A stretch of 64,000 nt of DNA from Psychroserpens sp. NJDZ02 (GCF_004843725.1 NZ_CP039451.1:3850001-3914000), one strand, 5' to 3'; counted from the stretch's first letter, positions 34,071-43,459 are shown. Notes: generated by a model not told the origin, from the sequence alone. A program made the numbers and translations.

Positions 34071-34193
34071 GTCACTTCGAGTGATTTGAGAGGCACGAAC
34101 AAATTGTATCGAGAAGCACAGTAAACTAAGAAAACACTAATAAAACAAAAGTTCTCGATACACTTCTCCTGCGTCGAAGCACTCGAACTGACG
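34071..34193. repeat. Imperfect palindromic repeat unit 2
   Basis: The same design as unit 1, with outer arms GTCACTTCGAGTG / CACTCGAACTGAC and inner arms TTGTATCGAGAAGC / GTTCTCGATACACTT. The following spacer (TAATGTGATTACTCTTTTG) recurs after units 4 and 6. Confidence 0.8.
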
Positions 34194-34244
34194 TAATGTG
34201 ATTACTCTTTTGTGATTTCTCTACTTCACAAGTTCTATTCCTCG

Positions 34245-34680
34245 TCGTTACTTCAAATGATTTAGAAACAATAGGCAAGCTGTATCGAGAAAAGAGAAAA
34301 AATAAATTTCATATATTTAAAAATGAAATTGTCTTACGTGTACATATTAAAATGTTCTGATAATACCTATTACACAGGTGTTACTTCAAATTTAAATAAT
34401 AGATTAATTGAACATAAATATGGCAAATACTCAGAAAGTTACACATATTCAAGAAGACCTATTACATTAGAGTTTTATGCAGAATTTACTGATATTAACA
34501 TTGCCATTTCTACCGAAAAACAAATAAAAAAATGGTCTAAATCCAAGAAATTAGCTCTGATAAATAATGAGTTTGAAAAACTTGCAAATTTGGCTAGGAA
34601 GACTTTTGATTGAAGTGCATTATTGTTCTTTATAAATTTTTGATACACTTCTCCCGCGTCGAAGCACTCGAACTGACGAT
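34245..34680. mobile_element. Repeat unit 3 with a GIY-YIG gene in its loop
   Basis: The left half-unit (CGTTACTTCAAATGATTTAG, CTGTATCGAGAA) lies at 34245-34301 and the right half-unit (TTTTGATACACTTCTCCCGC, CACTCGAACTGACG) at 34636-34680. The GIY-YIG gene 34323-34613 fills the place occupied by the short loop in the other units. This is the layout expected of an autonomous element beside its non-autonomous derivatives. Confidence 0.6.
34323..34613 (+). CDS. GIY-YIG endonuclease family protein, 96 aa
   Basis: MKLSYVYILKCSDNTYYTGV carries the YVY...YTG form of the GIY-YIG core. The catalytic Arg is in NLNNRLIEH and the metal-binding Glu in AISTEKQIKKW. The length is normal for the single-domain UPF0213/SLX1-like group. 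It would cut DNA in the cytoplasm. It sits inside a palindromic repeat and is surrounded by six related repeats without the gene, so it may act on these repeats and spread them. ATG at 34323 is the only reasonable start. It has no operon partners. Confidence 0.85.
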   Translation: MKLSYVYILKCSDNTYYTGVTSNLNNRLIEHKYGKYSESYTYSRRPITLEFYAEFTDINIAISTEKQIKKWSKSKKLALINNEFEKLANLARKTFD

Positions 34681-34744
34681 TCGTGTTTACTCTTATGTGA
34701 TTACTTTATTGCAAATATTGATTTTACGTCCTATTCCGTCCCCC

Positions 34745-34847
34745 GGCACTTCGAGTGGTTTGTGAGGTACGAGCAAATTGTATCGAGAAGCGCAACAAAA
34801 TAAAGTTCTCGATACACTCCTCCTGCGTCGAAGCACTCGAACTGACG
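34745..34847. repeat. Imperfect palindromic repeat unit 4
   Basis: GGCACTTCGAGTGG ... CACTCGAACTGACG with inner arms TTGTATCGAGAAGC / GTTCTCGATACACTC and a shorter loop (GCAACAAAATAAA). Confidence 0.8.
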
Positions 34848-34912
34848 TAATGTGATTACTCTTTTGTGATTTCTCTATTGCAAATATTCCTTTTACATCC
34901 TATTCCGACACC

Positions 34913-35015
34913 GTCACTTCGAGTGGTTTGTGAGGTACGAGCAAATTGTATCGAGAAGCGCAACAAAATAAAGTTCTCGATACACTCCTCCTGCGTCGAA
35001 GCACTCGAACTGACG
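34913..35015. repeat. Imperfect palindromic repeat unit 5
   Basis: Almost identical to unit 4, including the shorter GCAACAAAATAAA loop, preceded by the spacer CAAATATTCCTTTTACATCC. Confidence 0.8.
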
Positions 35016-35080
35016 ATTCTTGTTTACTCTTATGTGATTACTCTATTGCAAATATTCCTTTTACATCCTATTCCGCCCCC

Positions 35081-35203
35081 GTCACTTCGAGTGGTTTGTG
35101 AGGTACGAGCAAATTGTATCGAGAAGCACAGTAAACTAAGACAACACTAATAAAACAAAAGTTCTCGATACACTTCTCCTACGTCGAAGCACTCGAACTG
35201 ACG
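35081..35203. repeat. Imperfect palindromic repeat unit 6
   Basis: Returns to the longer loop of units 1 and 2 (AAACTAAGACAACACTAATA). The whole stretch from unit 6 into unit 7 repeats the stretch from unit 2 into the left half of unit 3, so it arose by segmental duplication. Confidence 0.8.
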
Positions 35204-35252
35204 TAATGTGATTACTCTTTTGTGATTTCTCTACTTCACAATTTCTATTCCT

Positions 35253-35311
35253 CGTCGTTACTTCGAATGATTTAGGAACAATAGGCAAATTGTATCGAGA
35301 AGCACAGTAAT
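35253..35311. repeat. Half repeat unit 7
   Basis: Only the left half (CGTCGTTACTTCGAATGA, TTGTATCGAGAAGCACAG) is present, ending just before the stop of the DUF962 gene. It is the closest match to the left half that precedes the GIY-YIG gene. Confidence 0.75.
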
Positions 35312-35325
35312 TAAATTAAAATATT

Positions 35326-35784
35326 CTATTTTCCAAAAAGCTTATAAATAACCCAAGCTGGCCCCACCAATAAGAATTGTAAATCGTCAATAAAACTAGG
35401 TTTTTGACCTTCTACTTTATGACCATAAAACTGTCCAATCCAAGCCACGACAAACAAAATTATTGAAAAATATAATATCGGGAGATATTGAGAAATGTAA
35501 TAATTGAATACCAAACAAAATGCTGAAAACAACAACATTTGTAGCCCAACCTTTACTGATAGCCTAAAATAGAATAATACTAGGATAATCACCAAAACTA
35601 CAAACGCCCAATTAGCCACTATGGGATGTGGCAAAAAAGAACTTAAAAAACCTGTTGGTATGGACATAAACAAGCCAACGACACTAAAAAAGATAGCTGG
35701 TACACAAATGTAATGTATGGCTATATTGGTCGGATTTTGATGACTTACAGCATAACTATCAAACCATTGTTGTAAAGTTTTCAT
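35326..35784 (-). CDS. DUF962/Mpo1-like membrane protein, 152 aa
   Basis: MKTLQQWFDSYAVSHQNPTN with IHYICVPAIFFSVVGL is the standard start of the DUF962 family, which includes yeast Mpo1, an iron-dependent dioxygenase acting on 2-hydroxy fatty acids. Four transmembrane helices are visible. The His residues in SHQNPTNIAIHY and GQFYGHKVEGQKP are the likely metal ligands. Length is normal. The gene is divergent from the DCC-family gene at 35825 with a short shared promoter region. The bacterial role is not established. Confidence 0.85.
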   Translation of the reverse strand: MKTLQQWFDSYAVSHQNPTNIAIHYICVPAIFFSVVGLFMSIPTGFLSSFLPHPIVANWAFVVLVIILVLFYFRLSVKVGLQMLLFSAFCLVFNYYISQYLPILYFSIILFVVAWIGQFYGHKVEGQKPSFIDDLQFLLVGPAWVIYKLFGK

Positions 35785-35824
35785 AATATTGATTTTTGTA
35801 AATATATTAAATTATTTTTGCGGT

Positions 35825-36241
35825 ATGATACAGTTACCAAGCAATAAATATTTAATCATTTTTGATGGTGTATGCAACCTTTGCAATAGTTCCGTGCTTT
35901 ATGTTATCAAACATGATAAAAATAATAAGTTTATGTTTGCACCTTTACAAAGTAACATGGGACAACAAATTATAGCTAAATATAACTTAGATACGTCCAA
36001 AACAGATTCGATATTATTGTATTCCCCAAACAAAGGATTAAAAGTAAAATCGACAGCAGCATTACATATTGCAAAACACTTAGGATTTCCAAATAACATG
36101 TTGTCTATCTTTTTAATTGTACCAACTTTTATACGTAATTTGGTCTATGATTTTATTGCCAAAAATAGATATAAATGGTACGGTAAAAAAGAGGCTTGCA
36201 TGATTCCTACTCCCGAACTAAAAGCAAAATTTTTAGAGTAA
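35825..36241 (+). CDS. DCC-family (DUF393) thiol-disulfide oxidoreductase-like protein, 138 aa
   Basis: IIFDGVCNLCNSSVLYVIKH carries the DGxCxxC motif that names the DCC family, with Cys in the thioredoxin-like position. The C-terminus has RNLVYDFIAKNRYKWYGKKE, another conserved block. Members are predicted thiol oxidoreductases without proven substrates. ATG 35825 (MIQLPSNKYL) gives the normal length; the frame extends upstream only to a TTG at 35789. It converges on the TerB-like gene. Confidence 0.88.
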   Translation: MIQLPSNKYLIIFDGVCNLCNSSVLYVIKHDKNNKFMFAPLQSNMGQQIIAKYNLDTSKTDSILLYSPNKGLKVKSTAALHIAKHLGFPNNMLSIFLIVPTFIRNLVYDFIAKNRYKWYGKKEACMIPTPELKAKFLE

Positions 36242-36274
36242 CAGAACATTATCAAGTCCCTAAAAACACAAGTT

Positions 36275-36607
36275 TTACTTTAATATTTTTTTTAATGTAT
36301 TGTAAGCTAGTTTTTCCATCTGATCCATTTCTCCATCTGCAAAAGCCATAAGCTTTATATCCGCAAATAAATCCGCCAGATCATTACGATAATAATCGTG
36401 AGATTTGACACCTTCAACAATATTTTGAATACTTTGATAATCGTTATCTTCTTCAAATTTTTCATGTACACGCTGGTACACACTCTTATCAACTCTTGAT
36501 AAAATATATTCTTTTTCTTTTTTACTTTCGTCTAAATCAGAATGCGCTATAAAAAGTAATATGTATGCTAATAATTCGTCTTTACTCCAAGTATTTGGTT
36601 TCTCCAT
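36275..36607 (-). CDS. TerB-like protein, 110 aa
   Basis: An all-helical acidic protein. WSKDELLAYILLFIAHSDLD near the start and LMAFADGEMDQMEKLAYNTL near the end form the two mirrored helix pairs with Asp/Glu (HSDLD, ADGEM) seen in the TerB tellurite-resistance-type fold. The function is unknown. It follows the RDD gene by 12 bp on the same strand, so they are probably cotranscribed. Confidence 0.7.
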   Translation of the reverse strand: MEKPNTWSKDELLAYILLFIAHSDLDESKKEKEYILSRVDKSVYQRVHEKFEEDNDYQSIQNIVEGVKSHDYYRNDLADLFADIKLMAFADGEMDQMEKLAYNTLKKILK

Positions 36608-36619
36608 GCTATTATAAAT

Positions 36620-38374
36620 TTATAAACTTTTAACCAATTTTAATGTTTTTGTATAACGTCCCTCTATTTCTAACGAATAAATAAACCGTTGCTCTGTTAA
36701 CATGTCTTTAATTTGTAGTTTAAATATAACAGATTGTTTTGGTTCTAATCCCGAACCTTTTATAGAATATTTTTCTTTATTATAACTATCCGCACCAGAA
36801 TAGGGAAAAGTTGTAGTAAAAAGGATGTCTTTATTATCGGTTTTTATATTTTCTATTACTATCTTATTATCTGTATTTGAAAGTCTAATAGTAAAACCAT
36901 AATCACCATCTCTTTGTTGCTTAAAAGACACATCATTAAAACCTATAGTTGGTTCATTTAACGATTCAATTTTTTTAATACGCACGGCCTTTTGATTCTC
37001 GAACAATTTTAATCCACAGTCGGAAAATAAACCATCAAAATCGTAGCTTTCGCAAATAGCGTTATTTAAATCTTCTTTACTTAATGTAACAACTTCCAGA
37101 CCGTTATAATATCCACCATAGTATTGATCTGCTTTTTGCAAAGAATTTGCTAAATAAGATTCATTAATCTTATAACAATCAATTGAATCCTTACCTATAA
37201 AACCAACCTTTAAATATTGATTATTACCAAAGCGGCTATTGGTTTCTGATAGTGTAATAAAATCAAACTCGCTTATATTGTTTAATTTTCTTTCAATATC
37301 ATATTTTTGATTGTTGTAATTATTTTCACCGACTTTAAAATTTTCATATTTTCTTAAATATAAGGTAGCGTAGAAAACAATAGCAAATAGACCTATAAAA
37401 AAGGGAATTATTAGCCAATACCAACTGCCGTGTTTTCCTTGTCGTGTTAATTGTACGACTGTTGTTTTGGATAACGAATCATGCCAACCTAATTGTTCTG
37501 TTAAAAAGGATAACGGATTAAAAGGTAAACGTCTAGAAAAACTTTTAGCGATTATTTGTCCCGAAGTTATTGGTTGACCTGTTAGACTAACCACTTTAGT
37601 TTGTGTTAGAAACTTTGCCGGAGTTGATTTAAAAATTAATTCAAAAATAATATAATAAAATGTTATACACACTAATAACAATAAAGTAATAACATACCGT
37701 TCTCCAATAATATTAGATAACCATCTGAGTGATTTAATCGGTAATATTCTAATTAAATTAGAAGTCACTAAAATTGCAAAACAAGCATCAAAAACTAAAT
37801 GAAAGATCCGTTGTGCTTTATTCGCACGTTTTAAATTAAATGCAGTATAATCATTTAATAACCGATATTTATATGTTTTTACTTTTTCACCTTTTGATAA
37901 AATTGTAAGTATTAAATAAAAGAATAAGGTCCAAAAAACGATTATTAATAGATATATCAACGTCCCAAATTCAATTTTAAGATTACGAATAGTAAAGTAT
38001 AAAGTCAAAATCGAGCTTATAGCGCTATTTATAAAAAATATAGAAAAACAAAATTGAAGCAAACGCTTCTCAATACCTTTGCTAAAATAATATAGGATAT
38101 ACGACAATACTAAAACTAGAATAAAAATAAACTCTAGTATGTTTACTCCAGAAAAATGTTCTCCAGCCGGAAAAGAATTAAAAATAAAGTAATTTGAATT
38201 TAAAAAATTTAAATTAATTTTATAGAAGTACTGCTGGATAGAAAAAAAAGAGCTGTACGGATTTGCATAAATCCTTTTGTATTCTAAAAAGAGAGTTATT
38301 ACAATAAAAAGAGGTAATACTAGATTTATTTTCTGTTCAAGAAAATACCTTAGTTTTTCAATTAATGTTTTCAT
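36620..38374 (-). CDS. RDD-family membrane protein, 584 aa
   Basis: The N-terminal third has four or five transmembrane helices. Residues 185-330 are the RDD domain (HLVFDACFAILVTSNLIRIL, STPAKFLTQTKVVSLTGQPI, FSRRLPFNPLSFL), with an Asp and Arg pattern in the first helix. The rest (LRKYENFKVGENNYNNQKYD onward) is a large soluble domain ending in a beta-sandwich (FKLQIKDMLTEQRFIYSLEI). RDD proteins are membrane proteins with suggested transport roles. It lies between the TerB-like gene and the sulfurtransferase gene (8 bp away), in a minus-strand run. Confidence 0.75.
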   Translation of the reverse strand: MKTLIEKLRYFLEQKINLVLPLFIVITLFLEYKRIYANPYSSFFSIQQYFYKINLNFLNSNYFIFNSFPAGEHFSGVNILEFIFILVLVLSYILYYFSKGIEKRLLQFCFSIFFINSAISSILTLYFTIRNLKIEFGTLIYLLIIVFWTLFFYLILTILSKGEKVKTYKYRLLNDYTAFNLKRANKAQRIFHLVFDACFAILVTSNLIRILPIKSLRWLSNIIGERYVITLLLLVCITFYYIIFELIFKSTPAKFLTQTKVVSLTGQPITSGQIIAKSFSRRLPFNPLSFLTEQLGWHDSLSKTTVVQLTRQGKHGSWYWLIIPFFIGLFAIVFYATLYLRKYENFKVGENNYNNQKYDIERKLNNISEFDFITLSETNSRFGNNQYLKVGFIGKDSIDCYKINESYLANSLQKADQYYGGYYNGLEVVTLSKEDLNNAICESYDFDGLFSDCGLKLFENQKAVRIKKIESLNEPTIGFNDVSFKQQRDGDYGFTIRLSNTDNKIVIENIKTDNKDILFTTTFPYSGADSYNKEKYSIKGSGLEPKQSVIFKLQIKDMLTEQRFIYSLEIEGRYTKTLKLVKSL

Positions 38375-38382
38375 TTAGAGAT

Positions 38383-39198
38383 TTACTTTATTAAACTACC
38401 ATATTCTGTCCAAGACCCATCGTAAACACAATTGTTATATCCTAAGATTGTTGCCGCTAAACTTAATACAGATGCGGTTATACCAGAACCGCAAGTAAAT
38501 ACCAATTGTTGATCACTTAGTGCAACGCTACCAAACAATACTTTCCAATCCTTTTGGGGTTTAAATGTATTACCATTTAAGAGCGCTGTAAAAGGCAAAT
38601 TAACCGAATTTGGTATTGTCCCAGATCGTAAACCCGCTCTAGGTTCTGCCACTTTAGAAGTAAACCTATCCTGTGACCGTGCATCTATAATTTTAAATTC
38701 TGAATCTTTCCCTATAGCTTCTAAAGACTCAAAATATACCACATTATTTGGGTTATATTTCGCTTTAAAATCTCCTGTTAGCTTTTCGTTTTCTGTACAT
38801 TGTTCTGTCTTAAATTGATGTGTTTGCCATTCTGGTAAACCGCCATCCAAAACAGCAACGTTAGTATGTCCAAACGTTTTAAATAACCACCACGCTCTCG
38901 GACTAGAATAAATACCTTTACTGTCATAAACCACAATAAAACTATTCTTATTTATACCTAAATCTTGGGCTGATTGCTCAAATTGAAGTTCTGATGGTAT
39001 CGTACTGGGAAAATCTGCCAATACATCACTAAAATCTTTCTTTATATCAAAAAAACGAGCATTAGGTATTTGTTGTGTTTCAGAATTAGATTGATTTCCT
39101 GCTACTCTGGTAATAGTGGCGTCCAAAATCACCAAATTAGGTTGATCTAAATTAGCCTCAAGCCATTGCACAGATACTAAATTATCAAATCCCTTCAT
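38383..39198 (-). CDS. Sulfurtransferase (3-mercaptopyruvate/thiosulfate type), 271 aa
   Basis: Two rhodanese domains. The inactive N-terminal one includes AWWLFKTFGHTNVAVLDGGL. The C-terminal one carries the catalytic loop VFTCGSGITASVLSLA near residue 236, where CGSG(I/V)TA indicates the mercaptopyruvate sulfurtransferase type more than thiosulfate sulfurtransferase. It moves sulfane sulfur to thiols or cyanide in the cytoplasm. The length is usual. It starts 8 bp after the symporter stop, so they form one operon. Confidence 0.88.
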   Translation of the reverse strand: MKGFDNLVSVQWLEANLDQPNLVILDATITRVAGNQSNSETQQIPNARFFDIKKDFSDVLADFPSTIPSELQFEQSAQDLGINKNSFIVVYDSKGIYSSPRAWWLFKTFGHTNVAVLDGGLPEWQTHQFKTEQCTENEKLTGDFKAKYNPNNVVYFESLEAIGKDSEFKIIDARSQDRFTSKVAEPRAGLRSGTIPNSVNLPFTALLNGNTFKPQKDWKVLFGSVALSDQQLVFTCGSGITASVLSLAATILGYNNCVYDGSWTEYGSLIK

Positions 39199-39205
39199 TA
39201 TTGTT

Positions 39206-40651
39206 TTATTTTACGTTTTCATAATTGTCATCCCATTCTTTTGGTTTAGGATCATCATGAAGTTTACCTAAAGATTTTGCTACAATCATGGATACTGTAG
39301 CATCTCCTGTAACATTTACCACGGTTCTACACATATCTAATGGTCTATCTACAGCAAAAATTAAGGCCAATCCAATTGGTAACAATTCCTCTGGAAAACC
39401 AATAGCTTCCAAAACGATAACTAACATCACCATACCTGCACTTGGCACTGCAGCACTACCTATAGACGCTAATAAAGCGGTACCTACAATTACTAATTGA
39501 TTTGTAAATGTTAATCCATCTGGCCAAATCACTTGCATAATAAAGACTGCAGCGATCCCTTGATATAAACTGGTACCGTCCATGTTAAGCGTTGCTCCAA
39601 CAGGTAATACAAATCCTGACACTTCCTTATCTACGCCTAAATGTTCCTCCACGCGCTCCATAGTCACCGGTAACGTTGCAGCACTACTACTTGTAGAAAA
39701 TGCTAACAACTGTGCTGGACTAAAACGTTTTAAAAACCAAAAAGGCGATTTTTTTGTTATTATCTTTATTAATAACATATAAAAACAAATCATTAAAAAT
39801 AATCCAAAAACGACACAGGCTGCATAACCCAATAACTTAACTAGTATTGTTGTATCATCAAAAGCTATAATAACATTTGCCATTAAAGCAAAAACAGCAT
39901 AAGGTGCAAACAACATAATTAAATCAACCATTTTCATGATGGCTTCGTTTAGGGAATCAAAAAAGTCAACTAAGGGCTTCGCTTTCTTCTCTGGAATTAA
40001 TAATAAACAGATTCCGAAAAATAATGCAAAGAAAATAACTTGAAGCATTGCTGGTTCTGCAAAAGATTGAAAAATATTACTCGGAAAAATATCCACTAAC
40101 GCTTGTAAAGGTCCAGCATCCTGTGTTACTTTAGCCTTACTAATCATGGCATCCGCATTACCTTGATAAGCCTCTTTCATTTTTTCAATAGTTTCTTTAG
40201 GCATTCCCTCGCCAGGCTTAATAATATTAACAATACTTAAACCTATAACAATAGCAATAACTGTTGTTCCTATGTAAATACCAATGGTACGAAACCCCAT
40301 GGTTCTTATTTTTGAAATATCCTTTAAATCTGAAATTCCTTTTATTAAAGACGCTAATATTAACGGAACGGCAATTAGTTTTAAAAGATTAATAAATATT
40401 TTACCAAAAGGTTCTATCCACCTACTCACAAAAGATTTAGCTCTCGTTATTTTTATTTCTTTAGCAGGCACATACTCAACGGTAGATACAACTTGACCAT
40501 TTACGTTTTTATGAATAACTTTTTCATAAGCATCAATTGTTTTTACAACAATTTTTTCTTTTCCCCAATCCATGGACATAATTATAAAACCGAAAAGGAT
40601 TCCTAAAACCATTCCTATTATAATTTTCCAGTGTAATGCAAGTTTTTTCAT
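39206..40651 (-). CDS. Dicarboxylate/amino acid:cation symporter (DAACS), 481 aa
   Basis: Eight transmembrane helices with re-entrant loops. Motifs include the Ser-rich hairpin FSTSSSAATLPVTMERV, the ion site NMDGTSLYQG, and the second hairpin (SIGSAAVPSAGMVMLVI). RPLDMCRTVVNVTGDATVSM gives the substrate site; Asp and Arg there suit glutamate, aspartate or C4-dicarboxylates. An insert after helix 1 (KTIDAYEKVIHKNVNGQVVS) makes it longer than GltP and is common in Bacteroidota. It is followed by a sulfurtransferase in the same operon. Confidence 0.9.
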   Translation of the reverse strand: MKKLALHWKIIIGMVLGILFGFIIMSMDWGKEKIVVKTIDAYEKVIHKNVNGQVVSTVEYVPAKEIKITRAKSFVSRWIEPFGKIFINLLKLIAVPLILASLIKGISDLKDISKIRTMGFRTIGIYIGTTVIAIVIGLSIVNIIKPGEGMPKETIEKMKEAYQGNADAMISKAKVTQDAGPLQALVDIFPSNIFQSFAEPAMLQVIFFALFFGICLLLIPEKKAKPLVDFFDSLNEAIMKMVDLIMLFAPYAVFALMANVIIAFDDTTILVKLLGYAACVVFGLFLMICFYMLLIKIITKKSPFWFLKRFSPAQLLAFSTSSSAATLPVTMERVEEHLGVDKEVSGFVLPVGATLNMDGTSLYQGIAAVFIMQVIWPDGLTFTNQLVIVGTALLASIGSAAVPSAGMVMLVIVLEAIGFPEELLPIGLALIFAVDRPLDMCRTVVNVTGDATVSMIVAKSLGKLHDDPKPKEWDDNYENVK

Positions 40652-40698
40652 ATGCTCTCAATTGTCATCCTTTTTAGTAAGGACTATTTTTTAGTTGT

Positions 40699-41268
40699 TT
40701 AGTTAGTTTTTCTTCCTATAATCTTATGTCTCCAAACTTCATAAAGATAACACGTTGTGTCTTCTTGATCTAGATTATTAAGGGGTAAATCTATTTGTAT
40801 CTTTTTAGCTTTATGGTAATCAGAAATTAAACCAAAAGCATTTAAATCAGTAGGTAAAAATGTATTATCAAAACCACCACCATTACTTAAAGCACTAGTG
40901 TCTCCTCCAATAGTAATTAAATCATACCCAACAAAATCAAATTGTGATGTCAAGTCTGCTTTTTCAAAATTAGGTTCCTTAACAAGGGCTAATAAATTAA
41001 AATATGGAATTGTTTTTACGTTTTCTAATACATAATCTAGTGTATTAAAATAAAACATAACCACACCTTGATCAGTTACTAAATGTTCCCAATCTGCTTC
41101 TGTATCCATATCTGGCACAAATAACAACCTATTAAGGTTACCATCTAAAGATACTAATTCTTTTAAATGTTTAATTTCAGAAAACGATACGTAATCCTTC
41201 CAACTAAAACCATGTTTATGATCAGCATCAAAAGTTTGTAAAGCTGTATAGTAAATCTTAGGTTTCAT
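40699..41268 (-). CDS. Conserved hypothetical protein, 189 aa
   Basis: A soluble protein starting MKPKIYYTALQTFDADHKHG. Middle parts read LFVPDMDTEADWEHLVTDQG and FDFVGYDLITIGGDTSALSN, the end CYLYEVWRHKIIGRKTN. Alternating strands and helices suggest an alpha/beta fold. No family is recognised. It lies between aroC and the symporter, all on the minus strand; the 45 bp gap to aroC allows cotranscription. Confidence 0.65.
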   Translation of the reverse strand: MKPKIYYTALQTFDADHKHGFSWKDYVSFSEIKHLKELVSLDGNLNRLLFVPDMDTEADWEHLVTDQGVVMFYFNTLDYVLENVKTIPYFNLLALVKEPNFEKADLTSQFDFVGYDLITIGGDTSALSNGGGFDNTFLPTDLNAFGLISDYHKAKKIQIDLPLNNLDQEDTTCYLYEVWRHKIIGRKTN

Positions 41269-41313
41269 TTTAATAGTAAGGCTAAAAGTGATATTTACAG
41301 TTGTAACGCTGAC

Positions 41314-42375
41314 TTATGAATAGGTTTTATTCATCAATAAATAATCTGCTAAAACTATTGCTGCCATAGCTTCTACTATTGGTACAGCTCTTGGCACAAC
41401 ACAAGGATCATGTCGTCCTTTGCCTTGCATTTCTACCTTTTCACCTTCATTATTAATAGTCTCTTGATTTTGCATAATAGTTGCCACGGGTTTAAACGCG
41501 ACTCTAAAGTAGATATCCATTCCGTTACTTATTCCACCTTGAATTCCCCCGGATAAGTTCGTTTTTGTGCTACCGTCAATATTAAATAAGTCATTATGCT
41601 CACTACCTTTCATTTTAGCACCACAAAACCCACTTCCATACTCAAAACCTTTTACGGCATTAATAGATAGCATGGCTTTACCTAATTCGGCATGTAATTT
41701 ATCAAAAACAGGTTCTCCCAGTCCAATAGGAACATTTTGTAACACGCATGTTACTGTACCTCCGATGGTATCACCTTCTTTACGAATTTGTTTGATACGA
41801 TCTATCATTTTTTCAGCTATAGCTGAATCCGGACAGCGTACATCATTACTTTCAATATTAGAAAAATCTAAATCCTGATACGGTTTATCAATAAAAATAT
41901 CCCCTACTGAAGATGTAAAGGCATTAATTTTAACATCTTTCAACATCTGCTTGGCAATTGCACCAGCCACTACACGACTTGCTGTTTCTCTAGCAGAACT
42001 ACGTCCACCGCCTCTATAATCTCTTAATCCGTATTTTTTGTCATAAACATAATCCGCATGACTAGGTCTATACGCATCTTTTATATGCGAATAATCTTTT
42101 GATTTCTGATTGGCATTTTCGATAACAAAACCAATTGGTGTTCCCGTCGTAACCCCTTCAAAAACACCTGATAATAACTTGACTTCATCTGGTTCTTTAC
42201 GTTGTGTTACAATAGCAGATTGCCCTGGTTTACGTCTATTCATTTCCATTTGAATGGCATCTAAATCCAATTCTATTCCAGGAGGACATCCATCTATAAT
42301 TCCTCCTATTGCGACACCATGTGACTCACCAAATGTGGTTAATTTAAATAAGTTTCCGAAGCTATTACCTGCCAT
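41314..42375 (-). CDS. aroC: Chorismate synthase, 353 aa
   Basis: The enzyme turns 5-enolpyruvylshikimate-3-phosphate into chorismate, the last shared step to aromatic amino acids, in the cytoplasm with reduced FMN. Signatures are [20 protein letters not shown] at the N-terminus, [20 protein letters not shown] near residue 120 and [20 protein letters not shown] near 315. His in ESHG and Asp in RHDP are the known catalytic residues. Length is normal. No other aro genes are adjacent. It is divergent from the phosphoesterase at 42557 across 180 bp. Confidence 0.96.
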   Translation of the reverse strand: MAGNSFGNLFKLTTFGESHGVAIGGIIDGCPPGIELDLDAIQMEMNRRKPGQSAIVTQRKEPDEVKLLSGVFEGVTTGTPIGFVIENANQKSKDYSHIKDAYRPSHADYVYDKKYGLRDYRGGGRSSARETASRVVAGAIAKQMLKDVKINAFTSSVGDIFIDKPYQDLDFSNIESNDVRCPDSAIAEKMIDRIKQIRKEGDTIGGTVTCVLQNVPIGLGEPVFDKLHAELGKAMLSINAVKGFEYGSGFCGAKMKGSEHNDLFNIDGSTKTNLSGGIQGGISNGMDIYFRVAFKPVATIMQNQETINNEGEKVEMQGKGRHDPCVVPRAVPIVEAMAAIVLADYLLMNKTYS

Positions 42376-42556
42376 ACATAAAATAATTTACGCTAAAGTA
42401 ATCATAAATAGTAGCCAAACAAAACTGTAGCAATTTCAACTTCAAAAATTTGGTAATGTAATCTTAACAATTCCCTTATAATTAGATAATTATGCCATAA
42501 TGATTGAGTAACACTAAAAACTAATATTTGCATATAATTTAGAAATACATTCTACA

Positions 42557-43402
42557 TTGAAATTAAAAAGAAAAGTTGAAATTGTTGTTATATCAGACGT
42601 ACACTTGGGTACTTATGGCTGTCATGCGAAACAGTTATTGACTTATTTGAGTAGTGTAAATCCTAAACACCTAATATTAAACGGTGATATTATAGACATT
42701 TGGCAGTTTAGCAAACGTTATTTTCCTAAATCACATATGCAAGTGTTAAAAAAAATTGTCTCTTTAGCTGCTAAAGGCACAAAAGTGACTTACATTACTG
42801 GTAATCATGACGAAATGCTTCGTAAATTTACTGACTCTGAAATTGGTAATATTTCTATTGTCAATAAACTTGTTTTAGAATTAGATGGTAAAAAAGCATG
42901 GTTTTTTCATGGTGATGTTTTTGATGTTTCTATCCAAAATGCCAAATGGTTAGCTAAACTTGGAGCCTACGGTTATGATTTACTAATATTAATTAATAGA
43001 TTTATTAATTGGATATTAGTCACACTAGGCAAAGAACGTTATTCCCTATCTAAAAAGATAAAAAACAGTGTCAAAGGCGCTTTGAAATACATTAGTGACT
43101 TTGAAAAAACAGCAACAGATCTAGCGATTGAAAACGGTTATGATTATGTGATATGTGGCCATATACATCAGCCAAAAAATGAGATAGTTGAAACTAAAAA
43201 AGGAAAAACAAACTACCTAAATTCTGGAGATTGGGTAGAGAATTTTACGGCTTTAGAATATCAATTTAAACGCTGGAAACTTTATAGGTATAGCGAAGAT
43301 AAACTAAGTGCTTTTTATGCGGACGAAGAACTTAAGGATATGTCCGAACAAGAGCTGATTGCAGCGATTACCATCATGCAACCTTTTAAAAATACAAAAT
43401 AA
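42557..43402 (+). CDS. LpxH-like calcineurin phosphoesterase, 281 aa, TTG start
   Basis: The metallophosphoesterase motifs are clear: ISDVHLGTYGCHA (D-x-H), LILNGDIIDIWQF (GD), ITGNHDEMLRKF (GNHD) and ICGHIHQPKNE (GHxH), with FFHGDVFD between them. Such flavobacterial proteins are annotated as UDP-2,3-diacylglucosamine diphosphatase-like and may serve lipid A synthesis. The homology-typical start MKLKRKVE falls on TTG at 42557, and no ATG lies upstream in frame, so TTG is taken as the real start codon. It is probably monocistronic. Confidence 0.85.
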   Translation: MKLKRKVEIVVISDVHLGTYGCHAKQLLTYLSSVNPKHLILNGDIIDIWQFSKRYFPKSHMQVLKKIVSLAAKGTKVTYITGNHDEMLRKFTDSEIGNISIVNKLVLELDGKKAWFFHGDVFDVSIQNAKWLAKLGAYGYDLLILINRFINWILVTLGKERYSLSKKIKNSVKGALKYISDFEKTATDLAIENGYDYVICGHIHQPKNEIVETKKGKTNYLNSGDWVENFTALEYQFKRWKLYRYSEDKLSAFYADEELKDMSEQELIAAITIMQPFKNTK

Positions 43403-43459
43403 TAGCTTACATTTAAAGTATTAGTTTTAGATTTTTTTTTTTGTTAAAACACTTTGATA

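Noticed and set aside
34866..35150. 94-residue ORF
   Set aside because: It is made entirely of the palindromic repeat and contains an internal duplication that follows the DNA repeat, so it is not a gene.
33887..35311. CRISPR-like array of repeats
   Set aside because: Units are 100-125 bp imperfect palindromes with similar spacers, not 25-40 bp direct repeats with unique spacers, and no cas gene is nearby.
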